From Argopecten irradians (Eukaryota > Mollusca > Bivalvia > Pectinida > Pectinidae), in contig NC_091134.1 in NCBI RefSeq assembly GCF_041381155.1, positions 69,110,469 to 69,174,468 on the forward strand: a DNA stretch of 64,000 nucleotides. The letters are read 5' to 3'. The notes below the pieces were generated by a model, which saw nothing but the letters and a program-made list of their open reading frames with translations, had not been told where the DNA came from and made no database searches. Of the stretch, positions 1-11,320 are shown piece after piece (position 1 is the first letter of the stretch; the number at the start of each line of letters is the position of its first letter). The position numbers and the translations under genes are program-made.

Positions 1-28
1 AGTCACCATCGCAACGTTTCCATTATAG

Positions 29-3000
29 ATTCGAAGACGAGGCGAGGAGACAGCCAACCAATACGTTCATGAGAAAGAAACAATCTAATTGGATAAAGAG
101 TCGTGACTCCGTAGCGGAGTTTCTAAACGCCGATCCAGATGACGTCGTCCTTGTTCCAAATGTCACTTCAGGTAATTAACTTACATTATATATAATAATA
201 ATAATAAAAGTACTGCCAGAGGTTTCTTCATAATTCCAATTGTTCTGAAATCAGAACGATTTTTTAAGTGTTCCAGCAAAATTAATGTAGTGTAACTTTC
301 TTATTTTTGGAGAAAATCGACTTTTTGTGTCCGTATTTCCCTGATGCAGATATTCACTTTTGCCATACTTGGAAGGTCTTTATCACTACGGTGGTTATTC
401 CCGTTGAAAACAAGCGTTCTGACGCCCTTCGCGGGTAAAGTTCATTTTACGAATTTAAAGTCAACAAAAGAAGCGGAACAATATCAAGAAACAATGCATT
501 TTCAACACTAATATCGACATTAGTCGGGCACAGAACTCGATATCGGATTTTAAGAATTTCCTGTAATAGTTGCAATAGAAAAATATTACGATGTCAGTAA
601 ATAAATGTTTAATTTCTTTCGTTTGATTCAATTTCTAAATTTGATGACTTGATCCCGAACATTCCAGTGACGAGTGAATGAAACGGCAGTCAGTCCCGCC
701 AAACAGTGACGTCACAATCACCGGAATGACGTCGCTTACATATTTCCCACGGTAGTCAAAAGGAGTACACACTCATTCGGTTTAGTGAATGCATCTTTTC
801 TTGATCATCAAAGAAGCGTTTCGCTTTGAGCGAAATCGTGTTAATAACAGGCAATTTGCTTTCGTTTTGAATACCATCTTCTGTATATATAATGAAAAAT
901 TTACAGGATAAACAGAATACACAGTCACCATAAACGATAGCAGCATCGATATTAATTATAGCAAAACAAAAATGTCAAACGTTGGAAATATTGCAAGAAC
1001 ATTCATTATTTACATATTTCATCTAGACTAAATAATTTGCAAATCCCATACACTACCTGCAAGGAGGTGTCCTTGGCCTATCGCTACCCACGATGCTCTC
1101 GATCGTGGTCTTATATTATGTAACTTTTAATGGGATATTAAATCTAGATATATCTGTTTTCAACAGTTAAATTTCTATGAACACTTGTAAAACAAGCAGT
1201 CTGAACTGCTATTCCGAGACCGTAAAATGCAATCTTGGTCATCTCAGCCAAAACACAGGGACACGCAAATAATAAAATTAGGTTAGCTTTTTAATTGTCA
1301 TTATTGTTTTATACACTGTATGTTATATTTAAACGAAAACATATATTTTACCTAAGAAGCCAATGACATATATAATGTAAGTATCGGTTAGCTTGTAAAA
1401 TGAATAATAATATACAAATAACTAATTATTGTCTGTGATGTTTTTTTCGAAGCCAAAAATTGAAATACAATGTTGGTTGTTGTTATCTGTTATCATACAG
1501 GTATCAACGCGATTATGATGTCTATACCACTCAAGTCTGGAGATACCATAATAGTCACTAATCAAGCCTTCGTGTCCACAAACAACGCATGCGCACAACT
1601 CTTATACCATAAAGGTTAGTAAGCATATTGTTCTAGCTAGAGAATTTCAATAATTACTATGATGACATTCAATTCAAAGTAAAATATTTTAATTTTAATC
1701 GGCTGTTATAAAGACGTTAAAATAATTATATCCAATCATTATTTATGCACTATTTATTTATCGTATTTAGTTGTAAAAAAATGTTTTGCTATTCATATGT
1801 CGTTAATTTAGCAGACAGTAAGTTTTTATCAGTTACATATGCCTTTCCCCTACAAACGTATCATCTATACATAGTTTTACATGAATAGCAACCTCGTTTG
1901 AAATTTTGCAAAACCGGCTACGGAGTAGTTGCCTGGCTGAAAACAACCCATTATTTCCTTTATTTAAAGATTCACTTGAATATATTTTTTGTGTTATGGA
2001 GATATAACACAAATATCTGAAGGTACTCTAAATAAACCGCGTGCTATATCTCCTTAACATAAAAATTCTATTCAAATTAATCCTTATAATTCAATTTACT
2101 AAAAATAATCTCTTCAATATTCAAACTTCATTTTGGGACTCTTTTGTCTATGAAACCATTACGCCGTCATCTCAGCCAATCAGAGGCAACGTCACAAACG
2201 CCATTTTTTCCTTTATGGGCTGACAAAGTAAATTTCTAAACCAATGAAAATGCTCGTAACAAGCAAAATTGAATTATTTATATTTCAATGAAATGTTATC
2301 ACAATTGATGTCTCTTAAAAATGTTACTTTTTCAGAATATATACAATTCAATATACTGAATCAAAAATCAAAACTAATTTCATAAAAGAAAGGGAAGTAG
2401 GCATAGCTAATTATGTAACACATCATTGATTAAATCAAGACATATTTTGTCACCAATTTTATCTCCTTAAAAAGAAATAGTTAATCTTATTTGTTTATTT
2501 TGATGTTTAAGGGGAAACATATATCAAATACAATGTATTGAATGAAAATGGCCAGATTTAACTATAAAAAAAACTTTATGTAAAACATTTGATATATTGA
2601 TATGACAATTGTGGTATAGACTATAGGTACTAAATTAAATGCTGTTTTATTAATGAGAGAATTCTTTTCAGTATGAAGCAGACGATCACTTCTGGACCTA
2701 CCCAACCCCGGACATGGATATGTTTGTTAGTCTGCAATCGTTAACTGTTGTTCTCTTTTAATTTTGTTTATTAGTGTACAGTTTAACATTTGGTTTGGTA
2801 AAGTACGAAGGTTACTTTTGATGATTTCTACAATATTATCTCACAAACATTGTCACGAATTCCTCGTTTGTCTAGTGTGCATGAAACTTTGTTTTACAGT
2901 AGCTATAGATTGATATAGAATGGACGGTCTAAAGAATTAGCAATCAAGTATCACAACAAGAAAGTATTTGTCCCATCCTATTTGAGAGGACATATCGGGA

Positions 3001-6000
3001 CTCTACATATGGACACACTGTAGGTTGTATCTCTCTTATCCTATTTTCATCATTTCCCCTTTCTTCTCCTTTGATAGGCATCTGTAGTTTTCCCATAAAA
3101 TCCAGACAGAAAGTTCTACTAGAGTCGCCCATGTTACACTCTCTGATATTTATACAAGCAATGTATTATATAATTGCACTGTTGACGGTGATGCCAGTGG
3201 GACATTGTGAAGATGGAGGTAATCCGTTACCATTATCAAGGAATGATCACATTCCTTGATCAAGTTACCAGCTCGAACTGTAAGATGTTCCGGGTTTTAT
3301 TTTAAACCTATTGTAATGCATTACACCATTATTCTAATGTTTTGACTATAACTTGTAAAATAAATGTAAATGATAATGTAAATAATTTGATTCTAGTTTC
3401 ATATTTGTATTTATCTTTGAAAGTAATTGCATATTTTATCACCGGAATACATGAAATAGAGCTACTTGTTGACATTGTTTTTCATATAGGTATAACGACC
3501 AGGGTAGTGGACATCGTCCCACCCATCAAGGACACAAATCAAGTGGTCAAACTGTACAGGGATTCGCTGGACAGTATTCTAAACATCCGGGCAGTTGTGA
3601 TTGGTATGTTACGTCATATCCTGCGATGCATGTTTCTTTTTATTGTGACTCCATAATGAATGATGTGCATTTTTAAAACATTCTCTTTCAGATAACGATT
3701 TTTATTATTATTTCCCTAGTATGTAAGAACGGAAATGGACGTTCTAATCCTAGTGTTGATGTGAAATACCGTATCCTAGGAATTTTTAGCAATAAGTTTC
3801 AAACACTTTATAGCGAATAACTTCTCCTAACCCCATGGAATCATAATAAGTAAAAAAGTTTTACTTTACATTAAATATACATATGTATGTAAATACTAAC
3901 TAATGGTCTATTTTCAGACTACGTCTCATGTCCGTGTGCGATGATGTTTCCGGTGGCTGAAATCGTCCAACTTTGTCAGAAGTATAATGTTGTTACAATT
4001 GTTGATGGTGCGCATGCTCCAGGACACATCCCCCTAAGTTTGAAAGAAACGAAAGCTGACTTTTTTACAGGTACAATTTTATAGCAATTTTAACCCAAAA
4101 TCAGTAAAATATTTTTGTTTATACATTTATACGGGTTATCAGCATTCCTGGAATTTTCACGTCAATAATTTGTTTAAGCAATGGACCAAAATGAAATAAG
4201 GTCTTTAGTTGTATGATACCTCACACGTCCCATTGCAGGGAGTCATATCGACATCGCTGATCAATCACTACAATAAGAAACATCTAACCAATTTCAAGTA
4301 CAATGTAAGACAGAAACCTACTTTTCTCTTTATTGATTCCACTTTTTTGTTTCAGGTAACTTCCATAAGTGGCTGTTCGCGCCCTGGGGATGTGCCTTCG
4401 TGTGGAAGAACAAGAGGTTGACTTTCCCGCTAAGGTCCCTCACCAGCTCCGCCGCAAATGCTGATATTGCGTCTCAGTTCTGTATGCAAGGAACCAGAGA
4501 CGATAGCTGTTTTTATTCCTTACCCGCGGCGATACAGTATATTAGAACAAAAGGAGGACTTGTGAGTAAAATATATCTATATTTCGACTACAACTGGCGC
4601 GTGCCATTTAACTCCCAGATTATCAAATAAACTGTACAGCTGTTGATTAACATATTAACAATGTAGTTCTATACTGGGTCGCGACCCGTTACCGGGATTT
4701 ACAAATGTAGCTCTATACTGGGTCGCGACCAGTTACCGGGATTTACAATGTAGCTCTATACTGGGTCGCGACCAGTTACCGAGATTTACAATGTAGCTCT
4801 ATACTGGGTCTCAACCAGTTACCGGGATTTACAATGTAGCTCTATACTGGGTCGCGACCAGTTACCGGGATTTTTTCCATATTTTTAACGATTTTGTCAA
4901 AGCTAACGCACAGAAGGCGTTGAAAATATACTTCAGTAACAATAGTCATTGTTTAATTTTGACTATATGTTTTTTGACCAGGCGCCATTTATTTTCACCG
5001 CTTACAGTTGACGATACCTACAGGACCAGTTACCGTGATGTTTTTAAAACCTGCTCATTGCACCAAAACTTAGTATATATTTCAATAAAGCGACATATAT
5101 CTATTTGATATCTTTTAGTGTAATAATATCATCGTAATGCATGGTTATTTTGGGATCCAGTGACATATATCGAAAGCATCAAGGAAAAAACGACTGTCTA
5201 AAGATGCGTTCGATAGGTGACTAGGGAATCACTAAAAGTTCAGCTCTAGGCAGGAGTAAAATAGACAAAAAATGTGTAGACGACCTAAAACTTCAAAGAA
5301 ATTTACTAAATACATATAAATTATTTTGTTTGCAAAAAGGTAAACACAAGACGTATGCACATGGTGAAAACTCTAAGCTTCTGTTTTTTTGCATACTTTG
5401 ACCTACTTTGATACAGACGATTTTTGAAACCGATTGAATAACAAAATAAATGATGATTTCATGAAATTTTAGGATTAATATGCAATTAAGTAATGATTTC
5501 AAGCTATCCCCCGCTGTGATTGATTGTTACAAACTTTGATTTCAAAAGGAAAGCGTAGATTTGTTAACAATATCATTGCAAATGATTTTTTATTTTTTTT
5601 GTTTGTTTGTTTGTTAAATGAACACTTGCATGGCTACTTTAATTAAGCTGTTAAAATTTTTTAAAAGAATTGTGCGAGAGATCACGGTAACTGGTCGCGA
5701 CCCAGTAACGTCCAGATTCATTTTTCCTCCAAATACCAAATCATTTTAAAGCATGTTGGAAAGCGAATGTGCGGTGTTTTTTCCGTCAAAATACGCTACA
5801 GTTTAGGTGTAAAGCCGACCCAAACAACTTATAATCTGTGTAACGGGTTTTGACATGAAGGATTCACTGATGAATCCGGAACAAACTTCAGCACAATATT
5901 TTCATGAGTGTATCTCGGGAAGACGATGACACCGTGCTCATGTCGAGTAAAACCTATATTCAACACCTATTCGTTGTGTGAATTCTATATAAGCAACGGG

Positions 6001-6778
6001 AAAAATAATTTCATTTCATTTGTTAAACAGAATGACTTCGCTTACAATGCTTACATTTCACAGGATACTGACCAATAAGTCTTTTATTTATCTATATTTC
6101 ATACTTTTTCATTTTAGGAGAAAATTTCCGCGTACAACACTCGATTGTTAGAAATGGCGTCTGAGTACCTTGTAAGGCTGTGGCAGACGAGTACATTAGA
6201 CATCCCGACCTCCATGGAGCCGCCATTCCTAAGGATGGTCCGTCTGCCGGAGATTTATGGATTCAGCACCTCCCAGGTATCTAGGGAGAATGTATGACGC
6301 TGACCAAAATGTGATTTAGTTGTTTGTTTTAGAAACAGTTTCTTCTATATAAATGAAAATAAATCACCAACATTATCATATCAATTCTAAATCATTATTT
6401 TGTTACAGTATTTGTTATATATGAATAAATACGAACGTTCATCACAGATCAGAATTTTATTGTATCATATATATACAATATCAATTCTTTTTAGTATTGA
6501 TTAGTATGTTGTGGTTTGTACCTACAGTTGTAGGAAAACCATGTTACACATGTCCCTCTAATAAACAGTTTGGTTATGATTAACAGGACGATAAAAATTC
6601 CCTGATGGACCTTATTTACCACGACCACCACATAGACGTCTGTCTGAAGTCCGTTAACGACCAGCTGTACGTCCGTTTGTCTGTTCACATCTACAACTGT
6701 CTGGATGATTATAAGAAACTTGGGAATGCTGTATTGTTACTGGTGGATAGAGGAAGACGCAGGGACTCTAGATACTGA
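29..6778 (+). CDS. Class V PLP-dependent aminotransferase (isopenicillin-N-epimerase-like), copy A, lacks exon 1
   Basis: Seven exons follow consistent GT-AG phases: 29-171, 1501-1614, 3490-3603, 3918-4070, 4356-4561, 6118-6276 and 6587-6778 (TGA). Their lengths (143, 114, 114, 153, 206, 159, 192) equal exons 2-8 of copy B exactly, so only the first coding exon is missing, upstream of the window. The product carries the fold-type I PLP site: VDGAHAPGH supplies the Asp that pairs with the cofactor ring nitrogen, and TGNFHKW supplies the Schiff-base Lys. The family includes isopenicillin-N epimerase-like and cysteine-desulfurase-like enzymes; the substrate cannot be read from sequence. All seven exons are open, so the copy looks functional. 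It ends DSRY where copy B ends KDYGF. Intron 6 holds a 43-bp minisatellite. Its exon 4356-4561 is almost identical to that of copy B. Confidence 0.88.
2020..2290. repeat. Dispersed repeat, unclassified, copy 1 (intron of aminotransferase A)
   Basis: This stretch shares an ordered series of short matches with 10810-11040, including CCGTCATCTCAGCCAATCA against CCGTTATTTCAGCTAATCA and the following CACAAACGCCATTTT-like block. It is an old, diverged interspersed repeat without a visible ORF. Confidence 0.4.
3235..3260. repeat. Perfect 11-bp hairpin with 4-nt loop (intron of aminotransferase A)
   Basis: ATCAAGGAATG (3235-3245) is followed by ATCA and by the exact reverse complement (3250-3260). 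No surrounding element is recognised. Confidence 0.6.
4658..4873. repeat. 43-bp minisatellite, about five units, each with a GGTCGCGACC palindrome
   Basis: Five near-identical units lie head to tail in intron 6 of aminotransferase copy A. Each has the core CTGGGTCGCGACCAGTTACC. One unit has CTCAACC in place of CGCGACC, which breaks the palindrome. Confidence 0.9.
5686..5708. repeat. Isolated inverted copy of the 43-bp unit core
   Basis: GGTAACTGGTCGCGACCCAG lies here in reverse orientation to the array at 4658-4873. A weaker direct fragment (ACCAGTTACCG) lies near 5024. The pair could be the ends of an intronic element of about 1 kb, but no ORF lies between. Confidence 0.6.
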
Positions 6779-7539
6779 TAGACTGTTTATAATACTTTAT
6801 GTATTTGTATCAACTGAGAGAGGCAGAATATAAGTGCTAAGTGCTTAAGATTATTATTTATATAGGAACTTACATGAGTGTTCATTTCATATGAGATTTT
6901 ATGAAACGAGTTAAAAGAAGTTATCAAAAGAATTTTTTTTCTTTGCGAGCCTTGGCGAACATAAATTAAAACTTCGAGACGAAGTTCATAAAATTTCATA
7001 TAAAATGGACACAAATTTAAGATACTTTTTATCACATAACTACAAATACCTACATAACAAAGAATTTACGTCAAAATATATTCCGAAAATCCAGAAAAGG
7101 CCGCCATTTTGTAACGTCGTCCTCGTAATCGTTTTTCTGTCTAAATATATTATATTCAGTAATCGGCAAATACAGATACATATGCAACAGTTTTATTTTA
7201 TTCTCTCATATTTTATGAATTAATATTTTGTATCAATATTAATTAATATTTGTATAAATATTACATTTTGAATTCTCACCCTTTCACTCATTTAATAGCA
7301 TTTAGATCTGTCATTCAAAAATCCATTATTCTTTCATTCCCTAGAATTTTTTTCTGTCAATTTCACCACACACACATTATTTTACATACAACTTTTTTAA
7401 ACTTTTCAGAAAAAAAAATACAATAAAACGATTGACCATATTTCACTATTTAGATGTTGTTTTAAGGCCTCTATCAAAACAATGATTACAGTGTTTTTAG
7501 TAACATCTGTACATGTCTGTATATTATCTGTTTTAATTT
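6779..7539. other. AT-rich intergenic sequence after aminotransferase A
   Basis: No gene is supported. The short open frames here have no family features. The left part should hold the copy A 3' UTR, but no canonical AATAAA is visible close to the stop. Confidence 0.4.
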
Positions 7540-8590
7540 TCAGTTGTTTTTTATATCGCTCACTACAGAATCAGCGTTTTGTTCTTCATTTTCATTTTTT
7601 TTATTCCTTGCTTTCCAAATTTGCCATTTGGTGTTGAATATTACAAAGTTACACCATTCATTTATATTATCCGCATACTTGGAGATTCCGAGAATTCTTT
7701 CTTTCTCATATATATTAATATAGTTTTGATCATTAATATTGCTTGTTGCAATGGAATCGTTAATCAATTTTCCCATTTAGTTCCAAATTGATTCATTGAA
7801 AAAACAATTGCTAAAGAGGTGATATTGTGTTTCTTCTTCGTTCTTACATAGGTTACATAGACCATTTGATTTTTGCATTGATTTAAGTTTATACTCAGTC
7901 GTTAAATTTCTGTGATAACTTCTCCATTGGAAATCCTTGATTTTTCTATTGGTTATTTTGTCATTTAAAGAGAGCCAGTTTGCATTCCAATTTAAAATCG
8001 TTTTTCTTTCCATTTTTGATGGATTTTATTTCATTACCTTTGTTAAAAATTATCAACTTAATACACTTATTAAAATGCTTGTTTAAAATCAGAAGACTGT
8101 TTTTGTATTTTACTACTAGGTCATCTGAGATTTGGAGAAATTTATTATCATTTTCATTATTGTTTCGCAGTAAGGTTTTCAATTCTGAAGGGATTGCCCT
8201 TCTGTTTTTTGCAAATTCTGATATCCAATTATTTTTAGTCTCTAACTTTTCCAGTAATCGTTCCGATGAAATGAAGTCGTTTTGCTCTGAATCTGTTTCA
8301 GATACAGAAATACTACTTTCATAGTATGTTCCAGGACTGGGTTTCACTATGTATTATTTTGCTTTGAGCATTTCTTTAAAACAGTCTGATTTAATTGTTT
8401 GTAAATTCATTTTCCAGTAAACTTTCCCCTTTTCAATTTCATTTGGTTTTAGAATTATAACTGGAGGTCAGTAGTGGTCATTGTTTGTAAAGGGGGCATA
8501 ACTCTAAGCAAGATTTTAAGACCATATAGTTTATTGATTTACTTGTTAGAAAATAATCAATTCTTGATTGGTCCTTCCTCTTTAAAATGT
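7540..8590 (-). mobile_element. Truncated LINE (L1/Tx1-like ORF2 remnant)
   Basis: Read on the minus strand, 8590-8350 contains SRIDYFLTS, typical of the end of an L1-type apurinic endonuclease, then YWKMNLQTIKSDCF, which resembles the post-endonuclease linker. The next segments (8347 to 7540) hold the C-terminal part, with FQWRSYHRNLTTE and a zinc-knuckle-like C-x2-C-x8-H-x4-C (CNLC...EETQYHLFSNC), as in zf-RVT tails. The reverse-transcriptase core between them is missing, so the copy is internally deleted. At least one frameshift (about 7980-8010) and a stop at 7777-7779 also interrupt it. The element's 3' end is probably a little below 7540 but is not marked by a clear tail. Confidence 0.75.
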
Positions 8591-8623
8591 ATCTAATTTT
8601 GATACTGGGCGTCCTCGTAATCT

Positions 8624-8675
8624 TGACGTCACGTCATTTTTCCTGACGTCATTTTATTGTTTCTGTCTGACGTCA
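8624..8675. promoter_or_regulatory. Cluster of three CRE palindromes (TGACGTCA)
   Basis: Perfect TGACGTCA octamers lie at 8624-8631, 8644-8651 and 8668-8675, spaced 20 and 24 bp, with a CCAAT motif about 15 bp further on. TGACGTCA is the CREB/ATF site. No gene start is identified next to it, so it may belong to a repeat rather than a promoter. A related TGACGTCACAATCACCGG stretch lies near 705-722 in an aminotransferase A intron. Confidence 0.4.
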
Positions 8676-8679
8676 CAAT

Positions 8680-9155
8680 GAATTTCCAGCCAATGAAATT
8701 TGCTCCAGGTCATATTACACTACTGACATATACAAAAAATATTACACGGGCGAAATCACTGGATATCAGGTGGATTATGTGATAAATATGTACATATATA
8801 TATATTTGTTTATTTGTATGTTTTGTTGGTTTATTTAAAGTTCTATTCATACATATATTGTTAGAGGTCAAAGTGGAAGGTTTGCCTTTATTTCAGTCCA
8901 TACTATTTATGTAATACATATAAGCTTGTATCGGAACTATACAATGTTTATCAGGGAAATGCTGAAGCAATCATTACGAAAAAAATGCAAACATGAAACA
9001 AAAGAAAACAATGCGTTTTTGTTTTTGTTACTGAGAACAAATGCCAATATGACTTATCAATTGCACATATACCAGTGACATTTCAGTGAAGCAATTATTC
9101 TATGGTACATGAATACAATGAATCAACTGGATCAGTCCATTTCCGATAGAATATA
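8680..9155. other. Intergenic sequence between the LINE remnant and the clusterin pseudogene
   Basis: AT-rich; I see no gene. It corresponds to the convergent intergenic spacer that lies between copy B and the intact clusterin-like gene. Confidence 0.4.
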
Positions 9156-9912
9156 TCCTGGTGTTGCCATCCGAACGACCCATTCTTTTCAGACTTGCTG
9201 AATGATGGGAGAACTGGAAGCTGCCCAGTCGTGCAGTCGTAGAACTGAGGACATCCTAAACGTCGTCGGTATACCTCTGATGTTAGCAGTTATCGTAACG
9301 TTACCGTAGGAGGCCTTTGTTAGAGTAACCATGACGTCATCAAATTACTCTATCTAAAAATGTAGGGCTTACAGAAAAAAAACTTTTCTATAAATAAAAC
9401 CAAAGCCAATTTCTATAGGAACGGACAAAGAAGTGGTCCCACAAAATTTACAACTATGATATGTGTCATAATGATAGCTTTAGAGATTATTGTTACCTTA
9501 ATCGAAAGCTCTTCAATCATATTCACCATTTTCCCAGTTTGGAAGGCAAACTGAACATATATTCCAGACATTTCCATTTAGTTTTCAATTTTTATTGGCT
9601 ACGTAAGGATTTTTCTGGCGTTGCTCACCTCTCCTCATCCATTGATTTCTGAACGGCCTTGACCTTTTTCATAAGTTTTCCTCCACAAACTTTACATATA
9701 AAACATTATCATGAATGGACGTAGCTTTATAATTTATAGTTCGTATCTAAAATATGTTTGTTACTATGATAACACAAACTATTGAACGTTGGAGTAAGAC
9801 TGTTGTGTCTCTGTTGACATAGTAGCCTTCACCGTGCTGGCGACAAGCTGACAAATCTGACAGCTCCATAGTAGCCTTCACCGTGCTGGCGACAAGCTGA
9901 CAAATCTGACAG
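9156..9912 (-). pseudogene. Decayed 3' fragment of the clusterin-like gene
   Basis: Only the last three exons of the gene at 16652-23382 are recognisable, in the same order and strand. The exon 7 copy is at about 9156-9350 and the exon 6 copy at about 9605-9705. The 31-nt exon 5 occurs twice, at 9882-9912 and 9833-9863, in a 49-bp tandem duplication. Exon 7 has an in-frame TAA near its start, a TGA at the Gln-Gln-Val-Trp position and a lost terminal stop. Exon 6 has lost about 16 bp, shifting the frame. No signal-peptide, alpha-chain or furin-site exon lies upstream, so it cannot make a clusterin. It sits after aminotransferase copy A exactly as the intact gene sits after copy B, so it marks a segmental duplication that broke within the fourth intron (between exons 4 and 5). 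Confidence 0.85.
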
Positions 9913-10179
9913 CTCCACACACAATATGACAGCATTTCAATCTAAATATAGCATGGATCAAACAATCGACATATCATACTTTTAATGATTACAAATAAGT
10001 TTATTGCGAAGAAGACCTAATAACAGATAAAAGTATATGTACTAACACAAATTATTCATTGTTATGTTTACAAGTTGACAAATATACAATGCGGGCATAC
10101 ACGAGCACATATTAAATAACACTTTCATACTGATACTTATCAGGGCCTCTACATGTGTTTCAGGATGTTACAGGGCAAT

Positions 10180-10800
10180 TCAAGGGGTGAAAATATTACA
10201 TTTCACGTGTATCATGTATATCAGATTTTTAACATAAAATTATTATTTATTCAGCCACCTCCATGTCTTAATTATGTTTGTAAGCACATTTGGATGGCTC
10301 ACATCTCCGACACGGCTCACTTGGCCTAAATGATGCTTCTCGTTCGAAAGTCTCGCGCTCCAAATATGGCAACTAGACTATATATGGAATGACCTACACT
10401 TTTTACTGCGAATGAAATATAATGTCAGAGAGATTTTAACATGAATTTTAAAAATTCTGTTTTACCTGTTGAGTGTTTCATTTCGTCACGGTTTCCGGTA
10501 TTAAACATGGCAGCGTATTTGAACAGAACTATATGTGTGTTGTGTTTGCCTTTGATTTTACCACTTATAGTTGATGAAACAATCGAAAGGTTTGTGATTT
10601 GAATATTGATCATAGTTGTCATAACAATAAAGTAACATATGGATATTACTGGAAAAATATATTTTTATCAGCCTAAAAATGCCCGATGTGGATCACATCC
10701 AGGCTTGCAACACTCTCGGCAATGAGGTGGAATTCATACCCTGCCGGGAACGGAGTGGAGGCAAGCTATGAATATTCATTCTAGTTTATGATGAGAACAC
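10180..10800 (+). repeat. Unclassified dispersed element of about 620 bp, direct copy
   Basis: It matches the reverse complement of 17850-18530 along its whole length, including the block with CTCGCGCTCCAAATATGGCAA and the block with TGCCGGGAACGGAGTGGAGG. It has an extra stretch of about 27 bp near 10715-10745. No coding capacity is convincing. It lies between the two segmental duplicates. Confidence 0.7.
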
Positions 10801-10809
10801 GCTGAATTT

Positions 10810-11040
10810 TGTGCTATACATGTAGCTCCATAACATAAAAGACTTTTTTTCTTATGTTTTAAGCTTATCCCGTAAAATTCGGATTTATGGCTATCGTTTT
10901 TCTTTGAAATCACTGTGCCGTTATTTCAGCTAATCACTGGCGGCTTTACAAACAACGCCGTCATTTTATATGATATGAAATGATACCAGAATTGTCGTTA
11001 CAAGTAAGTATATATATTTTAATGATAAATAAAATTAAAA
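10810..11040. repeat. Dispersed repeat, unclassified, copy 2 (upstream of aminotransferase B)
   Basis: Diverged relative of 2020-2290 in the same orientation, with the shared blocks in the same order. It lies between another dispersed repeat and the copy B promoter. Confidence 0.4.
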
Positions 11041-11257
11041 CCACATTAAATGCAAATAAAATTTAAGTAAATGTAATACTATATTGGTAATATAAAATAT
11101 TGATAAAAATGATATCACATATTGATAAGATCAAACCATATGATGATAAAACCATAAAATAAATGAAAACACAAATCCGTATGATATAGGCGTGTCATCT
11201 ACAGCGTTTCATGTGGCTCCATACCCGTAAATACGTTTGTACGCATTGTAAGGTTGT

Positions 11258-11275
11258 CACGTGATTTTCATATAC
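11258..11275 (+). promoter_or_regulatory. Possible core promoter of aminotransferase copy B (CACGTG E-box and TATA-like stretch)
   Basis: A perfect CACGTG palindrome (11258-11263) is followed by an AT-rich CATATAC stretch about 50 bp before the ATG at 11321. Spacing is compatible with a promoter and short 5' UTR, but short motifs like these occur by chance. Confidence 0.25.
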
Positions 11276-11320
11276 TCTACTAAAGGCATTGCACTTTGAA
11301 GCTGAAACGTTTAAGGTACG

